A DNA stretch of 40,466 bases from Anaerolineales bacterium (GTDB taxonomy: Bacteria > Chloroflexota > Anaerolineae > Anaerolineales > E44-bin32). The stretch's first letter is position 1. Every line of letters begins with the position of its first letter. The translations under genes were made by a program, and so were the position numbers. The stretch is from the NCBI GenBank assembly GCA_016927115.1, contig JAFGNH010000032.1, positions 1 through 40,466 of the forward strand. The letters are read 5' to 3'. Positions 8,774 to 16,824 of the stretch are shown in pieces. Under the pieces are notes generated by a model. That model was not told where the DNA came from. It saw only the letters and a list, made by a program, of their open reading frames with translations, and did not search any database.

Positions 8774-10270
8774 GTGAGTTTAATCGGGATAGATGTCGGA
8801 TCCAGCTCCGTAAAAGCGGCTGCATACTCAATCGAGGGCAAACTGCTGGCGCAGGCCGGGGCTCCATTATCTCAACAGCATCCAGCGCCGGGTTTGTGGG
8901 AACAGGACCCGGAAGAGATCTGGCAGGCCGCAGCCGGCAGTGTTCGTCAGTTGATGCAGTCTGAATCAATGCGCCGTGATCCTCCGGAAGCGGCTGCGAT
9001 CAGCGCCTCGGGGCGCGAGAATTTTCTTGCTGACAAGGACGGCAATCCGCTTACGCAGGGTGTGATGGGGGCAGATATTCGCGGGGCGGAGTTTGAAAGG
9101 GTTCCTCCAGGAGTCGAAACACCGGAACCGTGGTGTCTGTCGTGCGGGCACCTGAGGGAGAGGATGGATCCGATTTTCAGACTGGCGTGGTGGCGCAGGG
9201 AACATCCGGAAATCGTCGAACAGGCCACCTATTTCTTCGGATGGCATGATTTTCTGGCCTTCCGCCTTGCAGGTCGGATTGTGTCCGATCGCAGCATCGC
9301 CTCCCGATACCTGGTCTACGATCTTGAAAACCATCAATGGGATACGGAAAGAATCAATGAATTCAAGATCCCCGAAACATTTCTACCGGAGATTCAGCCG
9401 TGGCCTTCGTTGATCGGTCCAATTCGGAATGAGGCAGCAGAAGAATGGGGCTTGCCGGAGAATGTGGTGCTGGCTCTGGGCGGGCATGACGTCAACTGTG
9501 CTGCTGTAGGGGCAGGTGCGCTTGAGAACGGTGTGGCATGCCTTATCAGCGGGTCCTACGAAAACCTGATAGTTGTTACCGATCAGCTGCCGACCAGAAC
9601 CATGCTTAAAAAAGGCCTGTCAGTTATGCCCCACCCGGGTTATGCGGGATATTCGGTTCTGGCTGTATGTCCTACCGGCAATGTGGTGCTGAACTGGGCG
9701 AGAGATATTCTGGATGTCTCCATTGAAGACGTGGAAAACGAACTCCTGGCACGCCCGTCCGGGCCGTCGCCGGTGATGGCCGTTCCATACCTGTCGGGAT
9801 CAATGGTGTATTGGGAGAACGGGCGCTGTGCGAAGGGCGGCTTGCTTGGTCTGACCCTGGCAACGGACCGGGTGGATATCGTTCAGTCTTTCATGGAAAG
9901 TATTGCCTATGACCATGTCAATACACTGTCACTGCTTCACGAACAGGGCATCGGTATCCACACCATAAGAGCTGTTGGAGGAGGTGTGCGATCGGGTTGG
10001 TGGAATCAGTTAAAGGCTGACCTGACCGGCAGCACCATCGAAGTATCTGAACATCAGGAAGCCGGCACCCTGGGGGCGGCAATTCTTGCGGGAGCGGCGA
10101 TTGGAAAAATCGAAGATATGAACCTGTTCAGCCGCCAGATTTCAGGAACAGGGGCTGTCTATAAACCGAAAAACGCAAGAAAAATGCTGCACCAGGACAG
10201 GATTGATCTCTATCGCAGATCAATCCCGACACTGATTTCGTCGACGTTTGAGGGATGGGATCACAGTTAA
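8774..10270 (+). CDS. FGGY-family carbohydrate kinase
   Basis: A 498-residue kinase of the FGGY family. The N-terminal phosphate loop GIDVGSSSVKAAAY, the catalytic D239 in ALGGHDVNCAAVGAG, the following SGSYENL phosphate-2 region and the C-terminal adenosine motif GGGVRSGWWNQLKADLTG are all present. Length is normal for the family. The start is GTG at 8774 after AGGAGG. FGGY kinases phosphorylate ketoses, polyols or sugar acids; sequence alone does not say which. The DVNC after the catalytic loop, where many members have DQ, places it outside the well-known xylulokinase and glycerol kinase groups. It probably traps the imported or oxidised substrate. Confidence 0.9.
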   Translation: MSLIGIDVGSSSVKAAAYSIEGKLLAQAGAPLSQQHPAPGLWEQDPEEIWQAAAGSVRQLMQSESMRRDPPEAAAISASGRENFLADKDGNPLTQGVMGADIRGAEFERVPPGVETPEPWCLSCGHLRERMDPIFRLAWWRREHPEIVEQATYFFGWHDFLAFRLAGRIVSDRSIASRYLVYDLENHQWDTERINEFKIPETFLPEIQPWPSLIGPIRNEAAEEWGLPENVVLALGGHDVNCAAVGAGALENGVACLISGSYENLIVVTDQLPTRTMLKKGLSVMPHPGYAGYSVLAVCPTGNVVLNWARDILDVSIEDVENELLARPSGPSPVMAVPYLSGSMVYWENGRCAKGGLLGLTLATDRVDIVQSFMESIAYDHVNTLSLLHEQGIGIHTIRAVGGGVRSGWWNQLKADLTGSTIEVSEHQEAGTLGAAILAGAAIGKIEDMNLFSRQISGTGAVYKPKNARKMLHQDRIDLYRRSIPTLISSTFEGWDHS

Positions 10271-10297
10271 GCAAGAATTTTGAAGAGGAGTTGAACA

Positions 10298-11242
10298 GTG
10301 AAAGATGGTTTATTGAATACCAACCGAAACAGTCGTCCCAACATCAGTGAAATCCAGGTCCGGATCGCGGAATATCTCTTATGCTTGGAGCCGGATGGGG
10401 CATTAAAGAGTGTGCGCGATCTTGCTGATATGTTTGATGTGAGTGTTGGAACCATCTCCAAGGCAATTCAGGATCTGGAATCAATGGGCGTGGTGAAAAT
10501 AACTCACAGAGGCCATCTGGGCTCATTCCTTGAAGAAAAATCCATTGGAGGCCTGTGGCAGATCATCCAGGATGGTCCTTTTGTTATCGCTATAACGATA
10601 CCATCGAACATTCGCTTTGAAGGGATGGCGACGGCGTTAAAACAGCTGCTCGAAAAGAACAATATTCCCACGTATTTTATCTTCATCCGGGGGTCCAGTA
10701 TGCGTTTACGGGCGCTCCAGGACAATCGATGTAATGCCGTAGTGCTTTCACGGTTGACTGCTGAGGGTGAATGCTCAACGAAGGAAAAGATTGCTCTGGA
10801 ATTACCCACTATGAGCTGGTTGACGGAGAACAGGGTGTATTTTCGGAAAGGGGTTGATTCATACGATGATGGAATCAAGGTAGGTGTGGACCTGGATTCC
10901 TATGACCACCGGTATATGACCGATATCGAGTTTCAAGATCAGTCGATTACGAGGGTAAACACAAACTTTACCCAACTCCCCAGGCTTCTTTATGACGCCA
11001 GGATTGACGCCACAATCTGGAATGCAGAGGAGCCACGTTTAACCGGTCGCCAGGATATTTTATCCAGACCAGTATCGGATTCCCTGCGAGCGAAACTTGC
11101 TGGCCGGGACAACCGGGCAACTCTTGTAATCAGGAAGGATGACAGTTCAGTTCAGCGAATTCTCCGGGATGTAATTGATGTTGACATATTGATGGAGATT
11201 CAAGAACGGGTGGTATCAGGGCTTCTGCTGCCAGAATACTAG
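10298..11242 (+). CDS. GntR/YhfZ-like transcriptional regulator
   Basis: A 314-residue regulator. Residues about 15-75 form a winged helix (IRVAEYLL-type helix, then LKSVRDLADMFDVSVGTISKAIQDLESMGVVKI). The rest resembles a periplasmic-binding-like effector domain of the kind in YhfZ: IAITIPSNIRFEGMATALKQLL and, later, RDNRATLVIRKDD. Such regulators bind small ligands through the C-terminal domain. The start is GTG at 10298 with AGAGGAG upstream. Being inside the operon it controls, it is likely an autoregulated repressor acting on the half-sites at 2159-2215, which is inference. E. coli YhfZ itself has no firm function, so the effector cannot be transferred. Confidence 0.75.
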   Translation: MKDGLLNTNRNSRPNISEIQVRIAEYLLCLEPDGALKSVRDLADMFDVSVGTISKAIQDLESMGVVKITHRGHLGSFLEEKSIGGLWQIIQDGPFVIAITIPSNIRFEGMATALKQLLEKNNIPTYFIFIRGSSMRLRALQDNRCNAVVLSRLTAEGECSTKEKIALELPTMSWLTENRVYFRKGVDSYDDGIKVGVDLDSYDHRYMTDIEFQDQSITRVNTNFTQLPRLLYDARIDATIWNAEEPRLTGRQDILSRPVSDSLRAKLAGRDNRATLVIRKDDSSVQRILRDVIDVDILMEIQERVVSGLLLPEY

Positions 11243-11317
11243 ACAGGGCTCATTTCTGTTGGTTGGACACCGATGGTACAACACTGATTGGGAAAAGGAA
11301 CCGTACAGGGAAAATAT

Positions 11318-12436
11318 ATGATGGTAAAGAAGGATCAGACAGGTTCGTTAAAATGGGATTTGGATACTCCTGCATTGATTCTTGATCTGGATGTTGTTGA
11401 ACAAAATCTTGGTACCATGCAGGCGTTTCTCAAGTCAACGACCGCGGCACTGCGGCCTCATGTAAAAACGTATAAAGCCCTCCCGGAGCTGGTAAAGCTG
11501 CAGCAAAGAGCCGGTGTAACCGGTTTTACATGTTCCAAGCTGTCGGAAGCCGAGGTTCTGGCATCCATTGGTGTGAAGGATATTTTAATTGCCAACCAGA
11601 TTGTCGGCGACTATAAAATTTCCCGCCTGGTTAAGCTGGCAGACCAGGTAGAGATAAAGGTTGCAGTCGATAGTCTGGCCAACGCGGAAGCACTTTCCCG
11701 TGCAGCTGTTCAACAGAGCGTTGAAATTGGCGTTCTTATCGAGGTTAATATTGGCCATAATCGCTGCGGCGTTGACTCGGGTGAGTCGTCGATCAACCTG
11801 GCCCGGTTCCTCGATCGGGCTCCTGGTCTGAAGTTCCTTGGTTTGATGGGCTATGACGGCCACTGTACGTTAAAAAGCAGCGCACAGGAACGTGAAGGAT
11901 TATCCATGAAAGCGAACGCGCTCCTTGTGAAAACGAAGCAGAAATTAGTCGAAGCAGGTTTTCCAGTACAAATCGTAAGTGCCAGCGGAACATTCACCTA
12001 TGCCTATGCCGCGAAATTCGAAGAGATTACAGAAATACAAGCCGGAACGTACCTTCTTATGGATACCGCATTTCGTGATGCCGGTGTAACGGATTTCGGT
12101 TTGGCAATGTCTGTCCTTACAACGGTCATCAGCCGGCCGTCCTATCCGGAAGCGAAGAGTCTTGCCATCATCGATATCGGGCGGAAAGGAATAAGCCCAC
12201 AGCTTGGTTTACCGGAAGTCCGATATCCGGTGGGGGCAAAAGTGTTTTCACTCAGTCAGGAACATGGCCGGGTTGATCTATCAAAGGCAGGAAAGGATCT
12301 TAAAGTCGCAGACAAACTTGAACTATGGGTTCGGGATATAAATGGCACGCTGATGTTGTTTGATCGTATTTTTGTTGTCCGTGGTGAGATTGTCCAAGAT
12401 GTCTGGACGGTTCCGATTTGTGGTGTTTCCACATAA
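11318..12436 (+). CDS. D-threonine aldolase/D-serine dehydratase-like PLP protein
   Basis: A 372-residue fold-III (alanine-racemase-like) enzyme. RPHVKTYK carries the PLP lysine K50; IEVNIGHNRCGV (about 141-152), MGYDGHC and EIQAGTYLLMD follow the family order. Characterised relatives cleave or dehydrate beta-hydroxy-D-amino acids using PLP and a divalent metal held by a C-terminal H-x-C motif. Here the aligned position reads D340-I-N342, so the standard metal pair is missing. Either the metal site is rebuilt or the reaction is different. ATG 11318 is preferred; an upstream TTG at 11288 would add ten residues of no family character. It follows the regulator by 75 bases. Confidence 0.82.
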   Translation: MMVKKDQTGSLKWDLDTPALILDLDVVEQNLGTMQAFLKSTTAALRPHVKTYKALPELVKLQQRAGVTGFTCSKLSEAEVLASIGVKDILIANQIVGDYKISRLVKLADQVEIKVAVDSLANAEALSRAAVQQSVEIGVLIEVNIGHNRCGVDSGESSINLARFLDRAPGLKFLGLMGYDGHCTLKSSAQEREGLSMKANALLVKTKQKLVEAGFPVQIVSASGTFTYAYAAKFEEITEIQAGTYLLMDTAFRDAGVTDFGLAMSVLTTVISRPSYPEAKSLAIIDIGRKGISPQLGLPEVRYPVGAKVFSLSQEHGRVDLSKAGKDLKVADKLELWVRDINGTLMLFDRIFVVRGEIVQDVWTVPICGVST

Positions 12437-12494
12437 ATGGCTGTTTTCAGAACAGTTCGGTGCTGCTTTTTGCATATGAGGCGCAAGAATTGAA

Positions 12495-12917
12495 ATGCTG
12501 AAGACGAAGCTGCTTGAAGTGTTTCCCGGTGAGGGTTTTGCTGTACAGAATATCACCCGGTCTGTAATGGGTTTTGTGTCGTCAACAGGCGTGAATCAAG
12601 GTCAGTTAATCGCCTTTTTTAAACACACAACAGGTTCAATCATTATCGGTGAACATGAAGCGGGTATTATTGCTGACCTCCATCAAGCCCTGGAGATGAT
12701 TTCTCCTGAGAATGGCGACTACCTGCACCACCTGCGCGAAGTAGACTTTAATGGTTGGGCTCATATTCGAACTGCAATTATGCCGACATCTGTCATCATT
12801 CCTATCTCCGATGGAAAGCTGGTTCTCGGTACCCATCAGGAAATTCTGGTTGTAGACAGCCAACCAGAAGAGCTTCCCCGATATGTTTTTTTACAGGTGC
12901 AGGGGGTCGAGGAATGA
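12495..12917 (+). CDS. YjbQ/UPF0047 family protein
   Basis: A 140-residue protein of the YjbQ family. The signature HTTGSIIIGEHE (about 44-55) corresponds to the family HTTA-x-hydrophobic-x-x-NE, and GTHQEILVVD near residue 115 corresponds to the conserved G-x-W/H-Q motif. The family is compact and trimeric. Some members have thiamine-phosphate-synthase-like side activity in E. coli, but the true role is unsettled. The usual asparagine of the NE pair is changed here (GEHE). Its stop overlaps the next start (ATGA at 12914-12917), showing tight coupling with the HAD-like gene. Presence in a sugar operon is unusual for this family. Confidence 0.82.
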   Translation: MLKTKLLEVFPGEGFAVQNITRSVMGFVSSTGVNQGQLIAFFKHTTGSIIIGEHEAGIIADLHQALEMISPENGDYLHHLREVDFNGWAHIRTAIMPTSVIIPISDGKLVLGTHQEILVVDSQPEELPRYVFLQVQGVEE

Positions 12918-13573
12918 AAAAAAGGGATACATTGATTTTTTGGCTCGGAGGTGTTTTTATCCCCCGTGTGGATGAGTGCGTATTACGGTTTCTGGATACC
13001 ACAGACCGTCTTCAATACGTATTCTACCGCCGGGAACTAAGGGCGTTGTACAGGGAATTAAGCTTGGGGAAACTCTCACCCCGAAAGTTTTGTGATAAAT
13101 GTATCACGCTGCTGTCGTTGGATATGGCCCCCGCCCGGCTTGAAAGTGAAATCCTGGCTGCAATGGTACCAGATCAGAATATATGCAGACTGTTCCGGAA
13201 GATTCGGCCTGAGTATTTACTCTGGATGATTTGTGATCTTCCGGAAAAGTGGTTTATGGCAGTGTATGAGCACAGCGATCTTATGAATCTTTTTCCCTGG
13301 CATCACTGTCTCCCAATAAGCAGCATGGGTGTTTTCCGTATTATGCCGGATGTTCTTAACCATATGGTTTCAGCGGCTAATAGTTCGGTCGAGCGAACTG
13401 TCTTTATCGATTCTGATTCGGCCAATGCGGTACAGGCTACCAGAATGGGTATTCCCAGTCTGATCTATGCCTACCCCGGCCACCTGGAGCATGCGTTAAA
13501 ACTGCAGAAGATCATTCCACCTGAAAACGAAGTACTGCATCCAACGACTTCTGAAAGAGTAATCTCCCCATGA
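12914..13573 (+). CDS. HAD-like protein lacking the catalytic aspartate
   Basis: A 219-residue protein with the outline of the YihX/haloacid-dehalogenase branch: LIFWLGGVF at the N-terminus, a helical cap (residues about 20-95), LLWMICDLPEKW near residue 100 in place of the motif II strand, and VFIDSDSANAVQATRMGIPSL near the C-terminus as motif IV. In active members the first motif is FDLGGV with D as nucleophile; here that residue is W10. Motif II serine and motif III lysine are also not evident. The ATG at 12914 overlaps the previous stop, and the stop overlaps the next start at 13570. It is probably a non-catalytic or ligand-binding protein. The assignment rests on pattern similarity only. 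Confidence 0.65.
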   Translation: MKKRDTLIFWLGGVFIPRVDECVLRFLDTTDRLQYVFYRRELRALYRELSLGKLSPRKFCDKCITLLSLDMAPARLESEILAAMVPDQNICRLFRKIRPEYLLWMICDLPEKWFMAVYEHSDLMNLFPWHHCLPISSMGVFRIMPDVLNHMVSAANSSVERTVFIDSDSANAVQATRMGIPSLIYAYPGHLEHALKLQKIIPPENEVLHPTTSERVISP

Positions 13574-14388
13574 AATATTCCACCGCAACCTCGGTGCTGG
13601 TTCATTATGCGATTGAGGATGTCGTCCCGATCATAAAAGAAGCAGGATTCGATGGATTGGATATCTGGGGCGGACGGCCGCACGTTTACCGGGATGATTA
13701 TTCGGCGGGTGAACTTCGGAAACTTGCGGATGTTGTCCGGCAATCAAGCTTGGAAGTACCCTCATTTATGCCGGCTTTTTACCGATATCCGCATTCCCTG
13801 AGCGGCCCGAATGATACTGTCAGGCAGGACAGCGTGGGATATATGAAGAAATGCGCAGATAATGCGGCAATCCTTGATGCGAAAATACTGCTGATAGTTC
13901 CCGGGCACAGCCTGGCGGGACAGACGGTATCTGACGCCCGCAGTCGGTTGGTAGAAAGCATACAGACTATCTGTGAATACTGTGAACAGTATTCCTTCCG
14001 GCTGGGAATAGAACCAGCCAATTCATCAGTCACCGATCTGGTGGTCACGCATGAAGATGCTCTTGAAATCATCGGGCTTATCGGGCACCAATTGCTCGGA
14101 GTGGTGATGGATTCCGGTCATTTGTTCCTGAATGGGGAGAAACTGCCGGATATCTTCCGGAATCTCAGGAGACTTCTGCTCCAGTTCCATGTAAGTGATA
14201 ATGATGGGCAATCCCAGCAGAATGCCATTCCCGGTGAGGGCAAGTTTGATTTCCCTGCATTTTTCAGGGAATTAGAACTACAGCAGTATACCGGATTCGT
14301 CTCTGCTGAACTGGGATACCATTATGCCAATGACCCTTTGCCTGCGCTGCGTGAAACACTCAAAAGACTGAAGAACTGGGGCGGTTGA
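13570..14388 (+). CDS. xylose-isomerase-like TIM-barrel sugar epimerase/isomerase
   Basis: A 272-residue AP-endonuclease-2/IolE-type TIM barrel. The metal site of the D-tagatose-3-epimerase family is complete: E148 (GIEPAN), D181 with H184 (VMDSGH), H207 (QFHVSDNDG) and E247 (SAELGYH). The N-terminal EDVVPIIKEAGFDGLDIW is the typical first barrel unit. Family members interconvert ketoses or act on inosose-type compounds with Mn or Co. It overlaps the HAD-like gene by four bases. In the proposed pathway it isomerises a keto sugar or keto acid made by the SDR enzymes. Confidence 0.88.
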   Translation: MKYSTATSVLVHYAIEDVVPIIKEAGFDGLDIWGGRPHVYRDDYSAGELRKLADVVRQSSLEVPSFMPAFYRYPHSLSGPNDTVRQDSVGYMKKCADNAAILDAKILLIVPGHSLAGQTVSDARSRLVESIQTICEYCEQYSFRLGIEPANSSVTDLVVTHEDALEIIGLIGHQLLGVVMDSGHLFLNGEKLPDIFRNLRRLLLQFHVSDNDGQSQQNAIPGEGKFDFPAFFRELELQQYTGFVSAELGYHYANDPLPALRETLKRLKNWGG

Positions 14389-14426
14389 TAGACTTGTACT
14401 GCACCAGCAGAAGGAGTTGATAAGGG

Positions 14427-14846
14427 ATGAAGGTTTTCAGCAAGGAAACGCTGCTGAAAAATATGGTGGAGCATCCGTACGATACCAATCAAGATCTGGT
14501 TGCACGCGTTAATTTCTTTTTCAGGTCTGAAGATGGCAGATTAACGATAGCGTATTATGAATCGCCTGCGGGTTGGTTTGATGTTTCGGTTGAAGGATTT
14601 TCAGAGATCGATTATGTCCTGGAGGGGGAGGTACAGTTAAGCAGCAGGTCTGGAAAGGTTGTAGCACGGAAAGGTGAAGCGTTCCTCATTGAGGATGGGG
14701 ATTCCTTCCGCTGGCATAATGTGAAACCCTCGAAGATGTTGTTCTTTATCTATCCGGTGACAAAAGATATTTCGGATCTTATCGATAGTTTTTATTCGCG
14801 TCAGCAGGGACGCCGTCCTTCCATCGAATATCCTTCGTCGGGATGA
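14427..14846 (+). CDS. cupin-domain protein
   Basis: A 139-residue single-domain cupin. GWFDVSVEGFSEIDYVLEGEVQL forms cupin motif 1 and ARKGEAFLIEDGDSFRWHN forms motif 2. The usual motif 1 histidines are replaced (SEIDYVLEGE), while the glutamate and a histidine in motif 2 remain. The arrangement resembles EutQ-like or sugar-binding cupins, so it may be a small-molecule isomerase or binder. It is the last gene of the operon that starts at 2281. Its 3' end overlaps the first copy of a 27-base direct repeat (14828-14854), and a strong hairpin follows at 14853. Confidence 0.82.
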   Translation: MKVFSKETLLKNMVEHPYDTNQDLVARVNFFFRSEDGRLTIAYYESPAGWFDVSVEGFSEIDYVLEGEVQLSSRSGKVVARKGEAFLIEDGDSFRWHNVKPSKMLFFIYPVTKDISDLIDSFYSRQQGRRPSIEYPSSG

Positions 14847-14969
14847 TATTACGTTGGGGTGAATAATCATTCGCCCCAACATGCAACAAATGGGCTGGAC
14901 GCTGTTTTCAAAGGATTGCCCTGCCGGTTATGCTGCCACAGCATATCCTTCGTTAAGATGATATTACGT
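14828..14969. repeat. pair of 27-base direct repeats
   Basis: Two copies, 14828-14854 and 14943-14969, share 24 of 27 bases. Both begin ATATCCTTCGT and end GATGATATTACGT, differing only at the three bases between. The first overlaps the end of the cupin gene and runs into the hairpin at 14853; the second is followed at once by the hairpin at 14971. The layout suggests a duplicated gene-end plus terminator module. Confidence 0.7.
14853..14880 (+). terminator. 12-base-pair hairpin after the cupin gene
   Basis: GTTGGGGTGAAT and ATTCGCCCCAAC pair over 12 base pairs (one G-T) around the four-base loop AATC, seven bases after the stop codon. No T-run follows, so the hairpin may stop transcription weakly, protect the 3' end, or serve both strands. 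Confidence 0.55.
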
Positions 14970-14970
14970 A

Positions 14971-14994
14971 GAGGCTGCCTTTTGAGACGGCCTC
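14971..14994. terminator. hairpin between convergent genes
   Basis: GAGGCTG and CGGCCTC pair over seven base pairs (one G-T) with a 10-base loop containing a run of T. It lies between the plus-strand cupin gene and the minus-strand membrane-protein gene and could end transcription from both directions. No clear U-tract flanks it. Confidence 0.4.
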
Positions 14995-15046
14995 ATACAA
15001 ATCACTTTCTACTCATTTTTACTCATCCGGTTGTCGGGCTTCTAAC

Positions 15047-15637
15047 TCAGTTTTTCCGGCCTTTCCGCTCCTCATACGCCTCACGCCCTCTGGCCAGGCT
15101 GCCGAGGATCATACGGGCAGGAAGACGGAAAATCACCCCAAGCACAAAGGTTCCTCCCCAGGCCAGCACAGCGCCGAGCACAGCCCAGTACCAGGCAAAC
15201 CCTTCCTGCGCATACAGCACGTACCCGAAAAGCAGGTACGCAGGATAGGTCAGCCAGACGGCGTAGCTGAACACTTTGTACACACCGAAGTGGAAAGTGA
15301 ACTGGATGATACTCTCCAACAGCACAAGGACAGCCACTCCGGCGATCAATCCCGGGCGCAGGCCGAACAACCAGGTTACGAGTACCAGCACCAGCACGGT
15401 CAGATCGTGCGGCAGGGTGAACCAGCCCACACGCGCCTGTTCATAAAGCCGTGCATCGACCACCTGCTGGATCACATCCTCGACCTCGTTGGTGGTCAGC
15501 GGAGGATACTGCTGGCGCAAGGCTGCCTTCTGCTCCTGGTCGAGCGCCAGCAGCTCGGTCATATCCAGATCATACAGATGGCTGGCAAGCTTGCGGCCTT
15601 TCTGTGTTCGGTTGTTTGGTGCGGCTTTATTTGACAT
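15047..15637 (-). CDS. membrane protein of unknown function
   Basis: A 196-residue protein with a polar, charged N-terminal part of about 75 residues, including a DLDMTELLALDQEQ helix, then three to four hydrophobic segments (about residues 76-165) and a basic Arg/Lys-rich C-terminus. I recognise no family. The N-terminal part might be cytosolic and bind a partner. The gene lies 46 bases downstream of the SIS-domain gene on the same strand, so they are probably one transcript. The ATG follows AGGGAG. Its role in the amino-sugar locus is unknown. Confidence 0.7.
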   Translation of the reverse strand: MSNKAAPNNRTQKGRKLASHLYDLDMTELLALDQEQKAALRQQYPPLTTNEVEDVIQQVVDARLYEQARVGWFTLPHDLTVLVLVLVTWLFGLRPGLIAGVAVLVLLESIIQFTFHFGVYKVFSYAVWLTYPAYLLFGYVLYAQEGFAWYWAVLGAVLAWGGTFVLGVIFRLPARMILGSLARGREAYEERKGRKN

Positions 15638-15682
15638 CCTGGCTCCCTTTTTGTTGTTGGGGTTGTGGATCGTTATCCATCT

Positions 15683-16756
15683 TTACGTTGCGCTGAGGCT
15701 GGACGTGTCTATCCAGTAGCTCAGATTGCGCGGCTCATCGGGATTAAGACCCAGAGTATGCGCATGGTAGTATGCAGCTGTCTGGATGACGGGCAGATAC
15801 ATTGGGCCTGCCGCAAAATCACTCAAGCCGGCGTTGAATTCAACAAGAATATCTGCGGCATGGCGCAGTTCCGGGCCCGCCTGATCACACAGGACTACCG
15901 TGGTGGCGCCCAGTGCTTTCATCTCCGTTACAAACGGGGCTTCATCCGGATAACCACGGCGTGATACCAGGCATATCAACAGCAGCTGGTTTTGCACGGC
16001 TGCCTGGGGGCCGTGACGGTAGTCGAGCATCGGGTAGGCATCTGCCGGTATCAGGCAGGTCTCCATGAATTTGAGCTGTCCTTCGCGGGCAGCACCGTAG
16101 AAAGGGCCGTTTGCGACAAGAGCCACGCGTTCGAAAGAAGTATGTTCCCCGATTTGCCGCCCGGCTGTGTGCATGGCGTCCAGGTTGGCGGTAAGGATAT
16201 CCGGCAGGTGCTGGATTTCCCTCACCAGGCCGGGTTTTTCAGCAGCGAGGGCGGCCAGCAGCTGGCAGGTGATCATCATGCCGGTGAGAGAGCGGGTGGT
16301 GGTTACAGCCTGTTCCTGCACCGGATGCAGTACCAGGGCCAGATCGGCGCCCAAAGCCAGCGGGCTGTCTGCGCCGCAGGTGATACCCAGGACAGGTACC
16401 CGCTTTCGCTTCAGGTTCTCCATGGCGCGCAGCACTTCCGTTGTACTGCCGGAGCGTGACTGCAGCACTGCAGCTGTGCCATCCGCTTCTGATATGAGGC
16501 TGTCTTCAAACAGGAATACATCAGCAGCCGGAGCATACTTTGCATTGATTCCTGTGACGGATTGGAACAATGGGGCGGCGAAGCGGGAAGCATTCAGGCC
16601 TGAGCCGCAGCCGCTGAACAGAATCCGGGATTTGCCGGAAAAGAACCGCTGTATCTCCCCGGTGTGGGAAAGAATGTGGGGTATCAGTTCGCTCCAGGCC
16701 TCCGGCTGGGAAAGAGTTTCCTGCAGCATCCAACCGTCTGGATTTTCGTTCGTCAT
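15683..16756 (-). CDS. SIS-domain sugar isomerase/deaminase (AgaS/GlmS-like)
   Basis: A 357-residue protein with two SIS domains (about 40-170 and 200-335). LFSGCGSGLNASRFA opens the first sugar-phosphate site and SRSGSTTEVLRAM is the classic SIS phosphate-binding loop. FMETCLIPADAYPMLDYRHGP is the conserved second-domain segment seen in AgaS and GlmS isomerase domains. NPDEPRNLSYWIDT ends the protein. It has no glutaminase domain, so it is not GlmS itself; deamination or isomerisation of an amino-sugar phosphate is likely. The divergent NagA genes support this. GGAGGAGGG precedes the ATG. Confidence 0.88.
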   Translation of the reverse strand: MTNENPDGWMLQETLSQPEAWSELIPHILSHTGEIQRFFSGKSRILFSGCGSGLNASRFAAPLFQSVTGINAKYAPAADVFLFEDSLISEADGTAAVLQSRSGSTTEVLRAMENLKRKRVPVLGITCGADSPLALGADLALVLHPVQEQAVTTTRSLTGMMITCQLLAALAAEKPGLVREIQHLPDILTANLDAMHTAGRQIGEHTSFERVALVANGPFYGAAREGQLKFMETCLIPADAYPMLDYRHGPQAAVQNQLLLICLVSRRGYPDEAPFVTEMKALGATTVVLCDQAGPELRHAADILVEFNAGLSDFAAGPMYLPVIQTAAYYHAHTLGLNPDEPRNLSYWIDTSSLSAT

Positions 16757-16788
16757 CCTGTCCCTCCTCCGGGAACGCAGTGTTATCG

Positions 16789-16818
16789 ATTATAGACCGG
16801 GCAGGAATTAATGGTCAA
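16789..16818 (-). promoter_or_regulatory. sigma70-type promoter of the SIS gene
   Basis: Read on the minus strand: TTGACC (16818-16813), an 18-base spacer and a perfect TATAAT (16794-16789), lying 33-62 bases upstream of the start codon. This is one of the best promoter matches in the window. Confidence 0.65.
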
Positions 16819-16824
16819 GCGCTT
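16817..16824. promoter_or_regulatory. LacI-family-like operator overlapping the -35
   Basis: The palindrome AAGCGCTT, within GTAAGCGCTTGAC on the minus strand, matches the AANCGNTT core of LacI/GalR-family operators. It overlaps the -35 of the SIS promoter, a place where binding would repress. No LacI-type regulator is encoded in this window. Confidence 0.45.
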
